From Bin55 sp965205965 (GTDB lineage: Bacteria > Pseudomonadota > Gammaproteobacteria > Pseudomonadales > Azotimanducaceae), in NCBI GenBank assembly GCA_965205965.1, contig CBDBHT010000007.1, positions 744,001 through 808,000 on the forward strand: a stretch of DNA of 64,000 nucleotides. The letters run 5' to 3'. Below the pieces are notes generated by a model. That model did not search any database, had not been told where the DNA came from, and worked only from the letters and a program-made list of their open reading frames with translations. Below, piece by piece: positions 1-8,423 of the stretch. Numbering within the stretch: position 1 is the stretch's first letter; every line of letters begins with the position of its first letter. The position numbers were made by a program, and so were the translations under genes.

Positions 1-960
1 CAATCCATTGACGAAGTTCAGCGAGCCGCCAGATCCGCACTAGACATTCTGATAGTCAGAATGATTGGCACGGGTAATCCACTGAAGTCTGAAGAAATGA
101 TGAATGCTCGATCCAACGTTGACCGTTACTATTTGCAGTACCAATTTCAAACTAAACCTCAACGATTTAACTCTTTGCAATCGAATACATATCTCCGGGT
201 GGATTTTGATCCGATATCCGTTCAGAACCTCGTACGAAGGTTGGGACTGCCTGTATGGGGCGCAAATCGTCCATCCATACTCCTGTGGCTTGTAATTACG
301 GGTCCAGCACATGACGCTATTTTGGAAAGATCAGACCAAGGTGAGGTTGCGCAAATGGTGTGCGAGCAGGCTCTACGTCGTGGTATTCCATTGATGGTTC
401 CTTTGATGGACATTCAGGATAGAAGGTACGCATCAGCCTCACTCATGCGAGGTCCTTTCACGGACAGGATGTTGGCTGCCAGCAAGAGATATGAACCGGA
501 CTATATTGCGATCGCTCGGGTTCACGCAACCAAAGCTATTAAGCCGTGGGTAGTTGAACTGTCTCTATCCATTCGAGATGAAGAGCAAAAGGTCATATTT
601 ACCTCAGCTAAATTAAACGATGCGGTCGCACGATTAGTGAATGAAGTCGCGGACATTTTGTTCAATCATTATGCAGTATCTGGTCGGGATACGACTGCCG
701 TGCTTGTCACGGTAGATGGCATCTCAACGACACTGGCATACGCACGATTGCTTAATTATCTTTTGAAATGGGAATTCATTGACCGGGTAGACGCCGTTTC
801 GATAGAAGGTGATTCGATTAGCCTTAATATCTATACGACTTCCAATCTTGATCAATTAGCTGCAATCTTATTAGAAGATGGGATACTTTTGTCGCAGGAA
901 AATTTGGCCGGCGCGACGTCGAACCACAATGATAGATTTCTTTGGAACGGAGCTCGGTGA
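1..960 (+). CDS. DUF2066 family protein (3' part; 5' end outside the window)
   Basis: The reading frame is open from base 1 and continues without interruption to the TGA at 958-960, so the ATG at 61 is internal and the true start lies off the window. The upstream in-frame residues (EVQRAARSAL, then MIGTGNP) resemble the N-terminal region of DUF2066 proteins. These are periplasmic or exported proteins of unknown function found in gammaproteobacteria, commonly near purM, hda or pgsA. The body has no catalytic motif I recognise. The stop overlaps the start of pgsA (ATGA), so the two are probably co-transcribed and translationally coupled. Family assignment rests on general sequence character and neighbourhood, so it is moderately secure; function is unknown. 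Confidence 0.7.
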   Translation, partial: QSIDEVQRAARSALDILIVRMIGTGNPLKSEEMMNARSNVDRYYLQYQFQTKPQRFNSLQSNTYLRVDFDPISVQNLVRRLGLPVWGANRPSILLWLVITGPAHDAILERSDQGEVAQMVCEQALRRGIPLMVPLMDIQDRRYASASLMRGPFTDRMLAASKRYEPDYIAIARVHATKAIKPWVVELSLSIRDEEQKVIFTSAKLNDAVARLVNEVADILFNHYAVSGRDTTAVLVTVDGISTTLAYARLLNYLLKWEFIDRVDAVSIEGDSISLNIYTTSNLDQLAAILLEDGILLSQENLAGATSNHNDRFLWNGAR

Positions 961-1532
961 TGCGACAGATCCCTAATGCTTTAACCATCATAAGGCTGTT
1001 GCTTGTAATACCTATTGTTTTTTTCATTTGGACGAACAATTGGACATCGGCTTGCGTTCTCACGCTCTTTGCGGGTCTTACCGACGTGTTGGACGGGGTG
1101 TTTGCTCGAAAATTCGACTGGGTTTCTCAATTCGGCAAAGTTATGGACCCAATTGCCGACAAAGTTTTATTCGGTACGATATTTATCGCTTTAACTGCTA
1201 AAGGACATATCCCTGCGTGGATCACGATTATCGTGGTTAGTCGAGATCTGGTCATTATGGCCGGTGCGATGGTTTATAAGACCGTTTTAGGAGCAGTTGA
1301 AATTGCTCCGATGTTTCTGAGTAAGGTAACCACAGCCGTTCAGATATTCCTGCTTGTGTTCAATCTCGCGGCATTGGCTGATATTCACGTTGCTGAACGG
1401 ACGTTCGATCCGATTGTTTGGTGGATACTAGCAGTCCTGACGATAGTTTCTGGACTAGGCTATATCGCGAGTTGGGGTATCAAAGCAAAGCAAGAGTGGC
1501 CCAACCGATGCTCAAAAGAGGAGGCTATTTGA
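960..1532 (+). CDS. pgsA: CDP-diacylglycerol--glycerol-3-phosphate 3-phosphatidyltransferase
   Basis: Integral membrane enzyme that makes phosphatidylglycerophosphate from CDP-diacylglycerol and glycerol-3-phosphate, the committed step to phosphatidylglycerol and cardiolipin. The CDP-alcohol phosphotransferase signature D-x2-DG-x2-AR-x8-G-x3-D-x3-D is complete near residues 32-55 (TDVLDGVFAR, then GKVMDPIADK). Several hydrophobic segments are visible, including one starting right after the N-terminal RQIPNALTIIR, which is typical of PgsA. I chose the ATG at 960, which overlaps the preceding stop as ATGA; an in-frame ATG at 942 would add six residues. About 190 residues, normal for the family. 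A related CDP-alcohol transferase is possible, but the N-terminus favours PgsA. Confidence 0.9.
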   Translation: MRQIPNALTIIRLLLVIPIVFFIWTNNWTSACVLTLFAGLTDVLDGVFARKFDWVSQFGKVMDPIADKVLFGTIFIALTAKGHIPAWITIIVVSRDLVIMAGAMVYKTVLGAVEIAPMFLSKVTTAVQIFLLVFNLAALADIHVAERTFDPIVWWILAVLTIVSGLGYIASWGIKAKQEWPNRCSKEEAI

Positions 1533-1535
1533 TCT

Positions 1536-2152
1536 TACGAAATTTCGAGTTTGATACATCTATCACGTAGAAGACGCGGAAGGGATTTATTCAGAGGGGC
1601 AAAGCGGATTGATTGGCCACATGCGAAACGTAGCTCAGGTTATAGATTTGTGACGAATCGCCCACAGACAAGCACATTTACTGCACGCACTACGTAGAAA
1701 GGCCGGTAATGCTATATTCGTTTCTAACACGGACTTAGGTCTTGAAGGTAACGGTTGATTTGATCTTGTGATCATCGATAGCGTTGATTTACAAGATTGT
1801 AGTCAGTCTAGGGAACTTCGGCCGTGAATGAACCATGTAGCCGGTTGATGGTGAGTTCATATTGTAATTCTTTACGAATTGGCTGCGATTTGCCAGACTT
1901 GACGTTGAGGATGCAGGGCATGACGTGATGCCAATTGAAGCTGTTAGACAACCTCAGATGTAAAATATATTGTGATTACGTGTGAAAGACCGAGGTATGA
2001 ATCTCGACGGTAGAGCCACTCAGTACTTATTGACTCAAATCGGAAGATCTTAGCAAGGACTGATCGCTGCTTTTGACGGATTGGATGGGATGTCGTTAGC
2101 TCGTTCTCGGCAAATAACTGTACCGTTTGTTCGCAAGGTACCCTCATTTTGA
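1536..2152 (+). pseudogene. hda: Decayed hda (DnaA-homologous regulator of initiation) gene
   Basis: The stretch between pgsA and murG has no intact ORF, but successive frames carry pieces of an Hda/DnaA-type AAA+ protein in the right order. From about 1536 there is LRNFEFDTSI, like the Hda N-terminus. From 1654 the frame gives RQAHLLHALRRKAG and then FDLVIIDSVD (a Walker B-like segment at about 1759-1788). Around 1888-1950 another frame gives DLPDLTLRMQG, the conserved LPDLxSR region, followed by a piece like the Hda 'L.pLdd' motif. From 1997 a third frame gives a C-terminus (YLLTQIGRS, stop, FDGLDGMSLA, RQITVPFVRK) ending at the TGA at 2150-2152. The P-loop is not recognisable, and at least four stops and two frameshifts separate the pieces. 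Hda, with the DNA-loaded sliding clamp, drives hydrolysis of DnaA-bound ATP. The function is presumably lost here. Confidence 0.8.
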
Positions 2153-3216
2153 AAGCACAAGACCTTGTTCTGGTAGCGGGTGGAGGCACGGCAGGTCACG
2201 TCTTACCAGCAGTACCAGTTATTGAGAAAATATTGAATTCTGGCACGCAAGTTGTATATATAGGGTCGAACAGTGGATTGGAAGAACGGCTGGTTCAACA
2301 TCTTGAACTTAAGTTCGTGTCTATTACGACGGGAAAATTTCGGCGATACTTTTCTTGGCAGAACCTAGTTGATTTTTTTCGAGTCCCGGTAGGCATATTA
2401 CAGTCGCTATTTTTTGTTCGTCGATACCGACCTAAGGTTGTCTATGCGAACGGCGGTTATGTCGCGTTCCCCGTAGTCATGGCAGCTTGGCTCATGAGAG
2501 TGCCCGTGGTGGCGCATGAATCGGACCTCACTCCAGGCTTGGCGACACGTCTATGCATGCCATTTGTGCGAACGCTATGCGTAAACTTTGCAGAAACGAA
2601 AACTGGAGCGGTACCGACTGTGGTCACGGGTACACCAATACGAAAAGAGTTACTTGCGGGAGACCCCAAACGAGGTCGTGAATGGCTGAGGTTCAAAGAA
2701 GACGTGCCGGTTGTTTTAGTTGTGGGTGGGAGTCTTGGAGCTGAGTCATTGAATCGTGTGGTTTGCGATTCTCTAACGGATCTACTCAAAGAGTGGATAG
2801 TTGTACATGTCTGTGGCACTGGAAAGCTAAATACGGAAGTTATTACATCCGATCGATACAGGCAGCTAGAATATATAAATGAACAATGGGGCGATGTATT
2901 CGCACTGGCAGATGTTGTCGTGTCGCGTGCAGGCGCGAACACGATTGCGGAACTTCTAGCTCTTGGAAAACCTAGTTTATTGGTGCCGTTGCCACTGGAA
3001 GCTAGCCGTGGTGATCAGATTGAGAATGCTACTCTTTTGCAATCTCGAGGGTTGAGCATGACGTTGGAAGAACGTAACTTGTCTAGCGAGAATCTTGTTT
3101 CAACGATACGTAGCTTGTTCCAACAATTGCCTTGCTTCAAAAAAAAATTAGCCACGTATCAACGACGCGAAAGTACACGATTGATCCTGGACGAGCTCGA
3201 CCGCATTAGTCATTGA
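2149..3216 (+). CDS. murG: UDP-N-acetylglucosamine--N-acetylmuramyl-pentapeptide pyrophosphoryl-undecaprenol GlcNAc transferase, Firmicutes-like type
   Basis: GT28 glycosyltransferase that adds GlcNAc to lipid I to form lipid II on the cytoplasmic face of the inner membrane. The N-terminal glycine loop GGGTAGHVLPA (usually GGTGGH) is present, followed by YANGGYVAFPVV. The C-terminal nucleotide-sugar domain shows VVGGSLGAESLN, SRAGANTIAEL and ASRGDQIENA. Segments such as AHESDLTPGLATR and the ASRGDQI motif match the Bacillus/Clostridium-type MurG rather than the Escherichia type, which has a HEQN region there. The gene also lies outside a dcw cluster. The likely start is TTG at 2149 (ATT at 2146 is an alternative), overlapping the end of the hda remnant. 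355 residues, a normal length. Horizontal origin is an inference. Confidence 0.85.
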   Translation: MKAQDLVLVAGGGTAGHVLPAVPVIEKILNSGTQVVYIGSNSGLEERLVQHLELKFVSITTGKFRRYFSWQNLVDFFRVPVGILQSLFFVRRYRPKVVYANGGYVAFPVVMAAWLMRVPVVAHESDLTPGLATRLCMPFVRTLCVNFAETKTGAVPTVVTGTPIRKELLAGDPKRGREWLRFKEDVPVVLVVGGSLGAESLNRVVCDSLTDLLKEWIVVHVCGTGKLNTEVITSDRYRQLEYINEQWGDVFALADVVVSRAGANTIAELLALGKPSLLVPLPLEASRGDQIENATLLQSRGLSMTLEERNLSSENLVSTIRSLFQQLPCFKKKLATYQRRESTRLILDELDRISH

Positions 3217-3242
3217 TGTAATAAGTATCCGAGATCTGGATT

Positions 3243-4433
3243 GTGTATACCGTAAAGACCTACAATCGAATTGCACCTCGCGGACTTAACTCATTTGCGC
3301 GTGGCTGGTTCCACGTATCGGATGACGCAACGAACCCTGATGCCATTCTCTTGCGAAGTCATAAGCTCACACAAGCTGAATTACCTGCTTCAGTCAAGGT
3401 CGTAGCTAGGGCTGGGACCGGTGTGAACAATGTTCCAGTTTTGGAATGCACGCGCAGAGGAATTGTGGTCTTCAATACGCCAGGTGCAAATGCAAACTCT
3501 GTTAAAGAGTTGGTCCTAGGCGCGTTAATTCTCACTTCCCGTAACATTCTGGGAGGAGTTCAGTTTGTTAACAGTCTACGGGAAATAGGAGATGTCCATG
3601 TACTCGATCGAAAGATTGAGAGTGAAAAAAAGCAATTTGTCGGGCATGAGCTATCGGGGCGTTCACTAGGAATAGTTGGATTAGGTTCGATCGGTACAAA
3701 CGTTGCTCAGTCAGCACTAGCACTGGGAATGGACGTTTTTGGTTACGATCCCGTGATTTCGGTTGATGCTGCATGGGGGATTCCGAGCCAAGTCCGACGC
3801 GTGAAGGACTTGGGAACACTTTTTAGTCGGTCGGATTATATTTCGCTTCACGTTCCTGCGAGTGAACAAACCGTGGGGATGGTGGACTCTAATTTGCTTA
3901 ATCAATGCAAACCAAGTTCAGTACTGCTGAACTTTGCGCGTCCTGAGATCGTCAATGACACTGACGTTGTAGCCGCATTAAACCAAGGTGTCCTTGCGAG
4001 ATACTTCGCTGATTTCCCCAGACCTGCGTTCGTTGGTCATGAGCGGATACTCACCACGCCGCATCTCGGGGCAAGCACAACGGAGGCGGAAGAAAACTGC
4101 GCCGTCATGGCCGTGCGCCAAGTTGATGCGTTTCTGCGATTTGGGACCGTAGAAAACTCAGTCAATTTCCCCGCAGTAGCTATGGAAAATGCCCATGTTG
4201 ACCGTATAGCGGTGACAAATATTAACGTAGCTGGAATGTTGGGGCAGCTGCTTTCTATTCTTGCGGTCCGCGACATCAACGTCATAGATATGATTAATAA
4301 GAGTCGCGATAACATTGCTTATAACCTCATTGATATCGATAGATATCCAGATTCGCAACTACTAGCTGATATCGAAAGGGTTGATTCGGTAATTAGCGTG
4401 AGAGCGTTGCAGCAGGTACCGGACGACGGGTAA
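3243..4433 (+). CDS. serA: D-3-phosphoglycerate dehydrogenase with C-terminal ACT domain
   Basis: NAD-dependent D-isomer-specific 2-hydroxyacid dehydrogenase, predicted to oxidise 3-phosphoglycerate in the first step of serine synthesis. Early in the protein is RAGTGVNNV followed by VFNTPGANANSVKEL, the substrate-binding segment typical of SerA. The NAD-binding Rossmann motif GIVGLGSIGTNVAQ lies at about residues 143-156, and the catalytic-histidine region is LTTPHLGASTTEAEEN. A short ACT-like domain (about 310-390) follows, as in short SerA proteins. Start GTG at 3243. The 3' end overlaps convergent mnmC by about 40 bp. At 396 residues it is a compact form. Confidence 0.88.
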   Translation: MYTVKTYNRIAPRGLNSFARGWFHVSDDATNPDAILLRSHKLTQAELPASVKVVARAGTGVNNVPVLECTRRGIVVFNTPGANANSVKELVLGALILTSRNILGGVQFVNSLREIGDVHVLDRKIESEKKQFVGHELSGRSLGIVGLGSIGTNVAQSALALGMDVFGYDPVISVDAAWGIPSQVRRVKDLGTLFSRSDYISLHVPASEQTVGMVDSNLLNQCKPSSVLLNFARPEIVNDTDVVAALNQGVLARYFADFPRPAFVGHERILTTPHLGASTTEAEENCAVMAVRQVDAFLRFGTVENSVNFPAVAMENAHVDRIAVTNINVAGMLGQLLSILAVRDINVIDMINKSRDNIAYNLIDIDRYPDSQLLADIERVDSVISVRALQQVPDDG

Positions 4434-6213
4434 ATGGATTAGGGCGACGCTTTTGCCGTATTTCAAATCTCCATGGGTCGATAGCGGATGCGATATAAGG
4501 AGAGAGTGGAGCAAGCCTTCCCGCAATGCGGCTGGCGATCAGTTCACCACCCAAAATGGTAGATGTCGTACCGCTACTACTGTGACCCAAGCTAGCCCAT
4601 GTGTTCTCCGACATGTTGCCGATGACAGGTAATCGATCCGAAGTAACGGCCCGTTGTCCGCGGAATGACTTATGCCATTGAAATTGGCTATGTTGCAGCA
4701 GTCGTTCCAATCGCTTACGGTTGGTACTTGTTGCTTCACCTGCGGGCCAATCTCGATATTCGTAGGTCGATCCACTGGCGACCGTGCCTTGGACTGGGCA
4801 AATGTAACCGTCATTAAGAATAATACACTTGGGGATATTAGGGCTTTGCTGATTCACAAAAAAGTCAACTTGTCCGGCTACAGTTGCTATTTCTAGAGGT
4901 GGGAATTCCATTTCTTTCGGCATTTCGCTTCCCGTTGCAATTACCACGGGGTATTCCTCTAATTCTCGTGGCACAATTGGTCTGACCTCTAGTTCTATCA
5001 TTGGGTGATTAATTAAATTTTGACGCAATTGTTGCCCGGAAATTGCGAAAGAATCCGGGAACCATAAACCAGGCTTACTTAACTGAGTTCCAGCCATTTG
5101 CGAAGCTGTATCTGCATCGACTAGCGTAGCGGAATGGGCACCTATCATTGCAGCTACTCTTTCAAGACGATCTTGCGGAAAGTTATCGCTTGGCAACTGA
5201 AGGACGCCAACGATTAAAGGTTCGAGTCGTTGTTTTAATAGTACTGACGAAAAGAAGTGACTGTGCACCCGAAACGCCGCACTATTGGAGTTAAAATTCG
5301 ACATTCGTGCATGGACGACGGCACATGGAGTCGTTGACGTTGAATCTGTCTCTATTGGATCTCTGTCAACGATTGTGGTTGCTATGCCTTTATTGGCCAA
5401 TGCGAAAGCGGTAGCACAACCTGCCAAACCAGCACCAACCACGATGGCTCGTTTTGGTTGAATATGTTCATTAATCGTATGCGCTTGTATCGTTGCTAAA
5501 AGGGTATGTCGCTTATGTGGCTTGGCATCAATCAAGTTGCAATGAAATCCAGAATTTTGCAACGTTCTTCTCACGGCACCCGAAGCCGTAAACGACGTGA
5601 CCGTTCCGGCCGTTCGAGTAAGAGCCGATAGCTGCACAAGAAGGTTCTGACTCCACATTGCTGGATTTTTCCGTGGTGCAAAACCATCAAGAAACCAAGC
5701 GTCAATACCGATTTTGTCTTCTGCTGCGAAGTCAGACAGTCCTTCTTGCACGTCGCCTAGGTGGAGTGACAGCTCAACTTGACCTTTTGCGAAAAAACGA
5801 CGATGCCAGCCGGATATTGGTGGTGGATAGTTGTTCACCAGATCATCAAGTATAGGGACTGAGTGTCGCCAATAGTCTCGGACGGCTCGAAGATCTTCTA
5901 ATGGCAACGGGTATTTTTCGAAGCTAATGTATCGAAGTTTGTTTGGAATAGTTGCAAGGGCAAGAAATCGCTGTGTCGTAACCGCAAAGTTCAATCCGGA
6001 GCCAAAACCGAATTCGCAAATCGAAAACATCTCGGATGACCGCGAGCGGTCAGGAATTCTCGCTGGGCTTAGAAATACACGATCAACTTCCGTCGGACCA
6101 TCGGACGCAAAATAAATATCGCCGAACTTACGCGAGTAAGGCTGTCCATTGCGAACTTCGACTTCCGCGTGTTCTATTCTTTCGAAATCGGTCGCGTTGG
6201 GTCTTCTATCCAT
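4393..6213 (-). CDS. mnmC: Bifunctional tRNA wobble uridine-34 methyltransferase/oxidoreductase MnmC
   Basis: Completes 5-methylaminomethyl-2-thiouridine at the wobble position of tRNAs. The C-terminal FAD domain removes the carboxymethyl group and the N-terminal domain methylates the resulting amine with S-adenosylmethionine. The methyltransferase half shows FGFGSGLNF (SAM loop, about residue 70) and WFLDGFAPRKNPAMW, hallmark motifs of MnmC1. The oxidoreductase half begins near residue 258 with the dinucleotide fold IVVGAGLAGCATAFALA and ends with a D-amino-acid-oxidase-like region. 606 residues, somewhat shorter than the Escherichia protein (about 670) but with both domains. It overlaps upstream sseA by 40 bp on the same strand and convergent serA by about 40 bp. 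Confidence 0.93.
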   Translation of the reverse strand: MDRRPNATDFERIEHAEVEVRNGQPYSRKFGDIYFASDGPTEVDRVFLSPARIPDRSRSSEMFSICEFGFGSGLNFAVTTQRFLALATIPNKLRYISFEKYPLPLEDLRAVRDYWRHSVPILDDLVNNYPPPISGWHRRFFAKGQVELSLHLGDVQEGLSDFAAEDKIGIDAWFLDGFAPRKNPAMWSQNLLVQLSALTRTAGTVTSFTASGAVRRTLQNSGFHCNLIDAKPHKRHTLLATIQAHTINEHIQPKRAIVVGAGLAGCATAFALANKGIATTIVDRDPIETDSTSTTPCAVVHARMSNFNSNSAAFRVHSHFFSSVLLKQRLEPLIVGVLQLPSDNFPQDRLERVAAMIGAHSATLVDADTASQMAGTQLSKPGLWFPDSFAISGQQLRQNLINHPMIELEVRPIVPRELEEYPVVIATGSEMPKEMEFPPLEIATVAGQVDFFVNQQSPNIPKCIILNDGYICPVQGTVASGSTYEYRDWPAGEATSTNRKRLERLLQHSQFQWHKSFRGQRAVTSDRLPVIGNMSENTWASLGHSSSGTTSTILGGELIASRIAGRLAPLSPYIASAIDPWRFEIRQKRRPNPFTRRPVPAATLSR

Positions 6214-6989
6214 TCACTCCATGAACCTGGATACAATGCCGGCTCTGGATACCCCGCGAGAATCATCGCCATGACGTTATGCGTCGCAGAAACACCTGAC
6301 CCGCAATAGCAGACTATTGGTTTTTTAGTATCTAGATCGTCGAAATAATTTGGATTGTTTCGGAAGCAGCCATTGTCATTTAGATTGTTTCGGAAAGGTT
6401 TACAAACCGCACCAGGGATGTGGCCAGCTTGGTGATCAATGGGTTCTGCTATGCCCTTAAAGCGTTCTTCGTCTCTTGCGTCAACCAGTGTATAAGAGTT
6501 GATAAGGATATCGTCAGCTGAAACGAATTTATTGAGCGGTTCGGAAGGCGAAAAGTCTCGAATCTTCACGGACGGTTGCTCCGTAGACAAGCCAAACCCG
6601 TTCTCTAACCACGATTGCAGTCCTCCGTCAAGTACGCGAACTTTACCGTGCCCCATCCATCGCAGCATCCACCAAAACCTGCAAGCATACATTCCTTGGT
6701 GAGCATCATACGCGACGACGTTTGTATTGAATTCGACACCCCAGCGGCTAAGACGGTCAGCAAACGTTGATCTTTCTGGTAACGGATGGCGCCCATTCAC
6801 ACCCGGTTTACCAGCAAGGTCTTTATTCAACGAAGCGAAGCAGGCATTTTTGATGTGACCTTCGTGGTACTGCTTTAATCCCCATGCGGGGTCGCCGAGT
6901 GCCGCACGGCAGTCAATGATGACGTAGTTTTCATCATCGACTAGTGTTTTAAGTGTTGGAGAATCTATCAAGAGATCGTTCTTGTTCAT
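6174..6989 (-). CDS. sseA: Rhodanese-family sulfurtransferase (3-mercaptopyruvate/thiosulfate sulfurtransferase)
   Basis: Two rhodanese domains in tandem, 271 residues, the usual architecture of SseA. The inactive N-terminal domain shows VIIDCRAAL, YHEGHIKNA and YDAHQGMYACRFWWML. The C-terminal domain shows LVDARDEERF, HQAGHIPGA and the active loop CYCGSGVSA, whose second cysteine is the sulfur-carrying residue. The CGSGV(S/T)A loop fits mercaptopyruvate or thiosulfate sulfurtransferases; the preferred donor cannot be read from sequence. The gene precedes mnmC on the minus strand with a 40-bp overlap. A link of sulfur transfer to the thiolated tRNA that MnmC modifies is tempting but only inferred. 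Confidence 0.88.
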   Translation of the reverse strand: MNKNDLLIDSPTLKTLVDDENYVIIDCRAALGDPAWGLKQYHEGHIKNACFASLNKDLAGKPGVNGRHPLPERSTFADRLSRWGVEFNTNVVAYDAHQGMYACRFWWMLRWMGHGKVRVLDGGLQSWLENGFGLSTEQPSVKIRDFSPSEPLNKFVSADDILINSYTLVDARDEERFKGIAEPIDHQAGHIPGAVCKPFRNNLNDNGCFRNNPNYFDDLDTKKPIVCYCGSGVSATHNVMAMILAGYPEPALYPGSWSEWIEDPTRPISKE

Positions 6990-7062
6990 CCTGCTAGAGT
7001 ATCAAATAACTAGCAATTTGTTTACCAAACCGAAATTACGTCAGGGAGAGCTGTACGTCCGG

Positions 7063-7090
7063 TTGATTTTAAGATTATCGTCTTTAAAAT
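7063..7090 (+). promoter_or_regulatory. Candidate sigma-70 promoter upstream of the desaturase gene
   Basis: TTGATT at 7063-7068 and TAAAAT at 7085-7090 with a 16-base spacer lie in the divergent gap between sseA and the desaturase gene, about 130 bases before its GTG. This is a pattern match only. Confidence 0.3.
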
Positions 7091-7217
7091 ATCAGCTCTA
7101 CGCCTTAATCTCCTAACATTCAAACGCGTGAAGAATCAGGCACGGTACCTAGTAGTATTTGATGTTAATTATTGGCACAATATCCACCTTTAGTTACAGC
7201 TTTGGGAGCATCTATAC

Positions 7218-8423
7218 GTGAGTTTCTCTGATCTCTGGTACGGATTGGTTGGTTTTTCCATCTCGACTGCAGTGATTTATCTCGTCGTTACAACGCAGCT
7301 TACGATCCTTGCTGTAACACTTTATCTGCACCGATACTCGGCACACCGAGCACTGGATTTGCATCCCGCGTTAAGGCATTTCTTCCGATTCTGGCTCTGG
7401 CTGACGACAGGTATGGGTACAAAAATTTGGACTGCTATACATCGTAAGCATCACGCATTGACAGATATTGAAGGTGACCCGCATAGTCCGAAGGTTTATG
7501 GATTAGCGGAGATTCTCTTGAAAGGAACGGAATACTACCGTGCGGCAATTTCGCCGGAGGTGTGTGAGAAGTACGGCAAGGGTACACCCGACGATTGGCT
7601 CGAGCGTAATATCTATGGTCGCCGGGATATTTGGGGGGGAGTATTACTTTTTATGGCCATAGATCTACTCCTATTCGGATTGGTGGGCATCGTCCTTTGG
7701 GGTTTTGCTATGGCTTGGATACCTTTTTGGGGGGCTGGCGTCATTAACGGTATTGGCCACGCGTGGGGCTATAGAAATTTTGAAACGCCGGATGTCTCGA
7801 AAAATATCGTTCCGTGGGGTGTATTTATTGGAGGCGAGGAACTACACAACAACCACCATACCTATCCGAATTCAGCGAAGTTTTCCGTTAAGCCGTGGGA
7901 GGTCGACATTGGGTGGATGTGGATTCGAATCTTTTCCGCCTTGGGCTTGGCGAAACCACGGTTTACGGGGCCTGTGGCGGTAAAAGTAAGCGGTAGGGAC
8001 ACTCTTGACATGGATACGATGTGGGCAGTACTAAACGATCGATTCCAAGTAATGGCAAATTACGCAGATAGAGTCGTAGCCCCAATCGTGGCCCAGGAAT
8101 ATCGCCGTGTAGGTGAGGTATCGCAACGACTCCTTCGTCGCGTAAGCTCAATGTTATGCCGAGACGAGGCACGTGTTAATGAGGCGCAACGGAATAAAAT
8201 CGAGGAAATTATTGAATCAAACCAGACTCTCGCGCTTATCTATCAAAAACGACTGGAGCTGATGGAAGTTTGGAAAAAACGGACTGCCGGTAGTGAGGAA
8301 ATGCTAGTGGAACTTAGGACATGGTGCGTTTCAGCCGAAGAAAGTGGTATTGCGGTGTTGCGAGAATTTGTGGATGAGTTGAAAAGCTATACCGTTCCCA
8401 AGTTAGCCCCAGCTACATCCTAG
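7218..8423 (+). CDS. desA: Acyl-CoA/acyl-lipid delta-9-type fatty acid desaturase with long C-terminal extension
   Basis: Membrane di-iron desaturase that introduces a double bond into saturated acyl chains. The three histidine boxes are complete: HRYSAH, HRKHH and HNNHH (the last in GGEELHNNHHTYPNS). Hydrophobic segments lie near residues 10-35, 50-65 and 140-175. After the desaturase core (about 265 residues) comes a charged, helical C-terminal region of roughly 130 residues (RRVGEVSQRLLRR, EAQRNKIEEIIE) without a motif I know; the Pseudomonas DesA family has a similar tail. The GTG start at 7218 comes just before the first hydrophobic segment. The gene stands alone, convergent with argS, which it overlaps by about 11 bp. 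Confidence 0.87.
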   Translation: MSFSDLWYGLVGFSISTAVIYLVVTTQLTILAVTLYLHRYSAHRALDLHPALRHFFRFWLWLTTGMGTKIWTAIHRKHHALTDIEGDPHSPKVYGLAEILLKGTEYYRAAISPEVCEKYGKGTPDDWLERNIYGRRDIWGGVLLFMAIDLLLFGLVGIVLWGFAMAWIPFWGAGVINGIGHAWGYRNFETPDVSKNIVPWGVFIGGEELHNNHHTYPNSAKFSVKPWEVDIGWMWIRIFSALGLAKPRFTGPVAVKVSGRDTLDMDTMWAVLNDRFQVMANYADRVVAPIVAQEYRRVGEVSQRLLRRVSSMLCRDEARVNEAQRNKIEEIIESNQTLALIYQKRLELMEVWKKRTAGSEEMLVELRTWCVSAEESGIAVLREFVDELKSYTVPKLAPATS

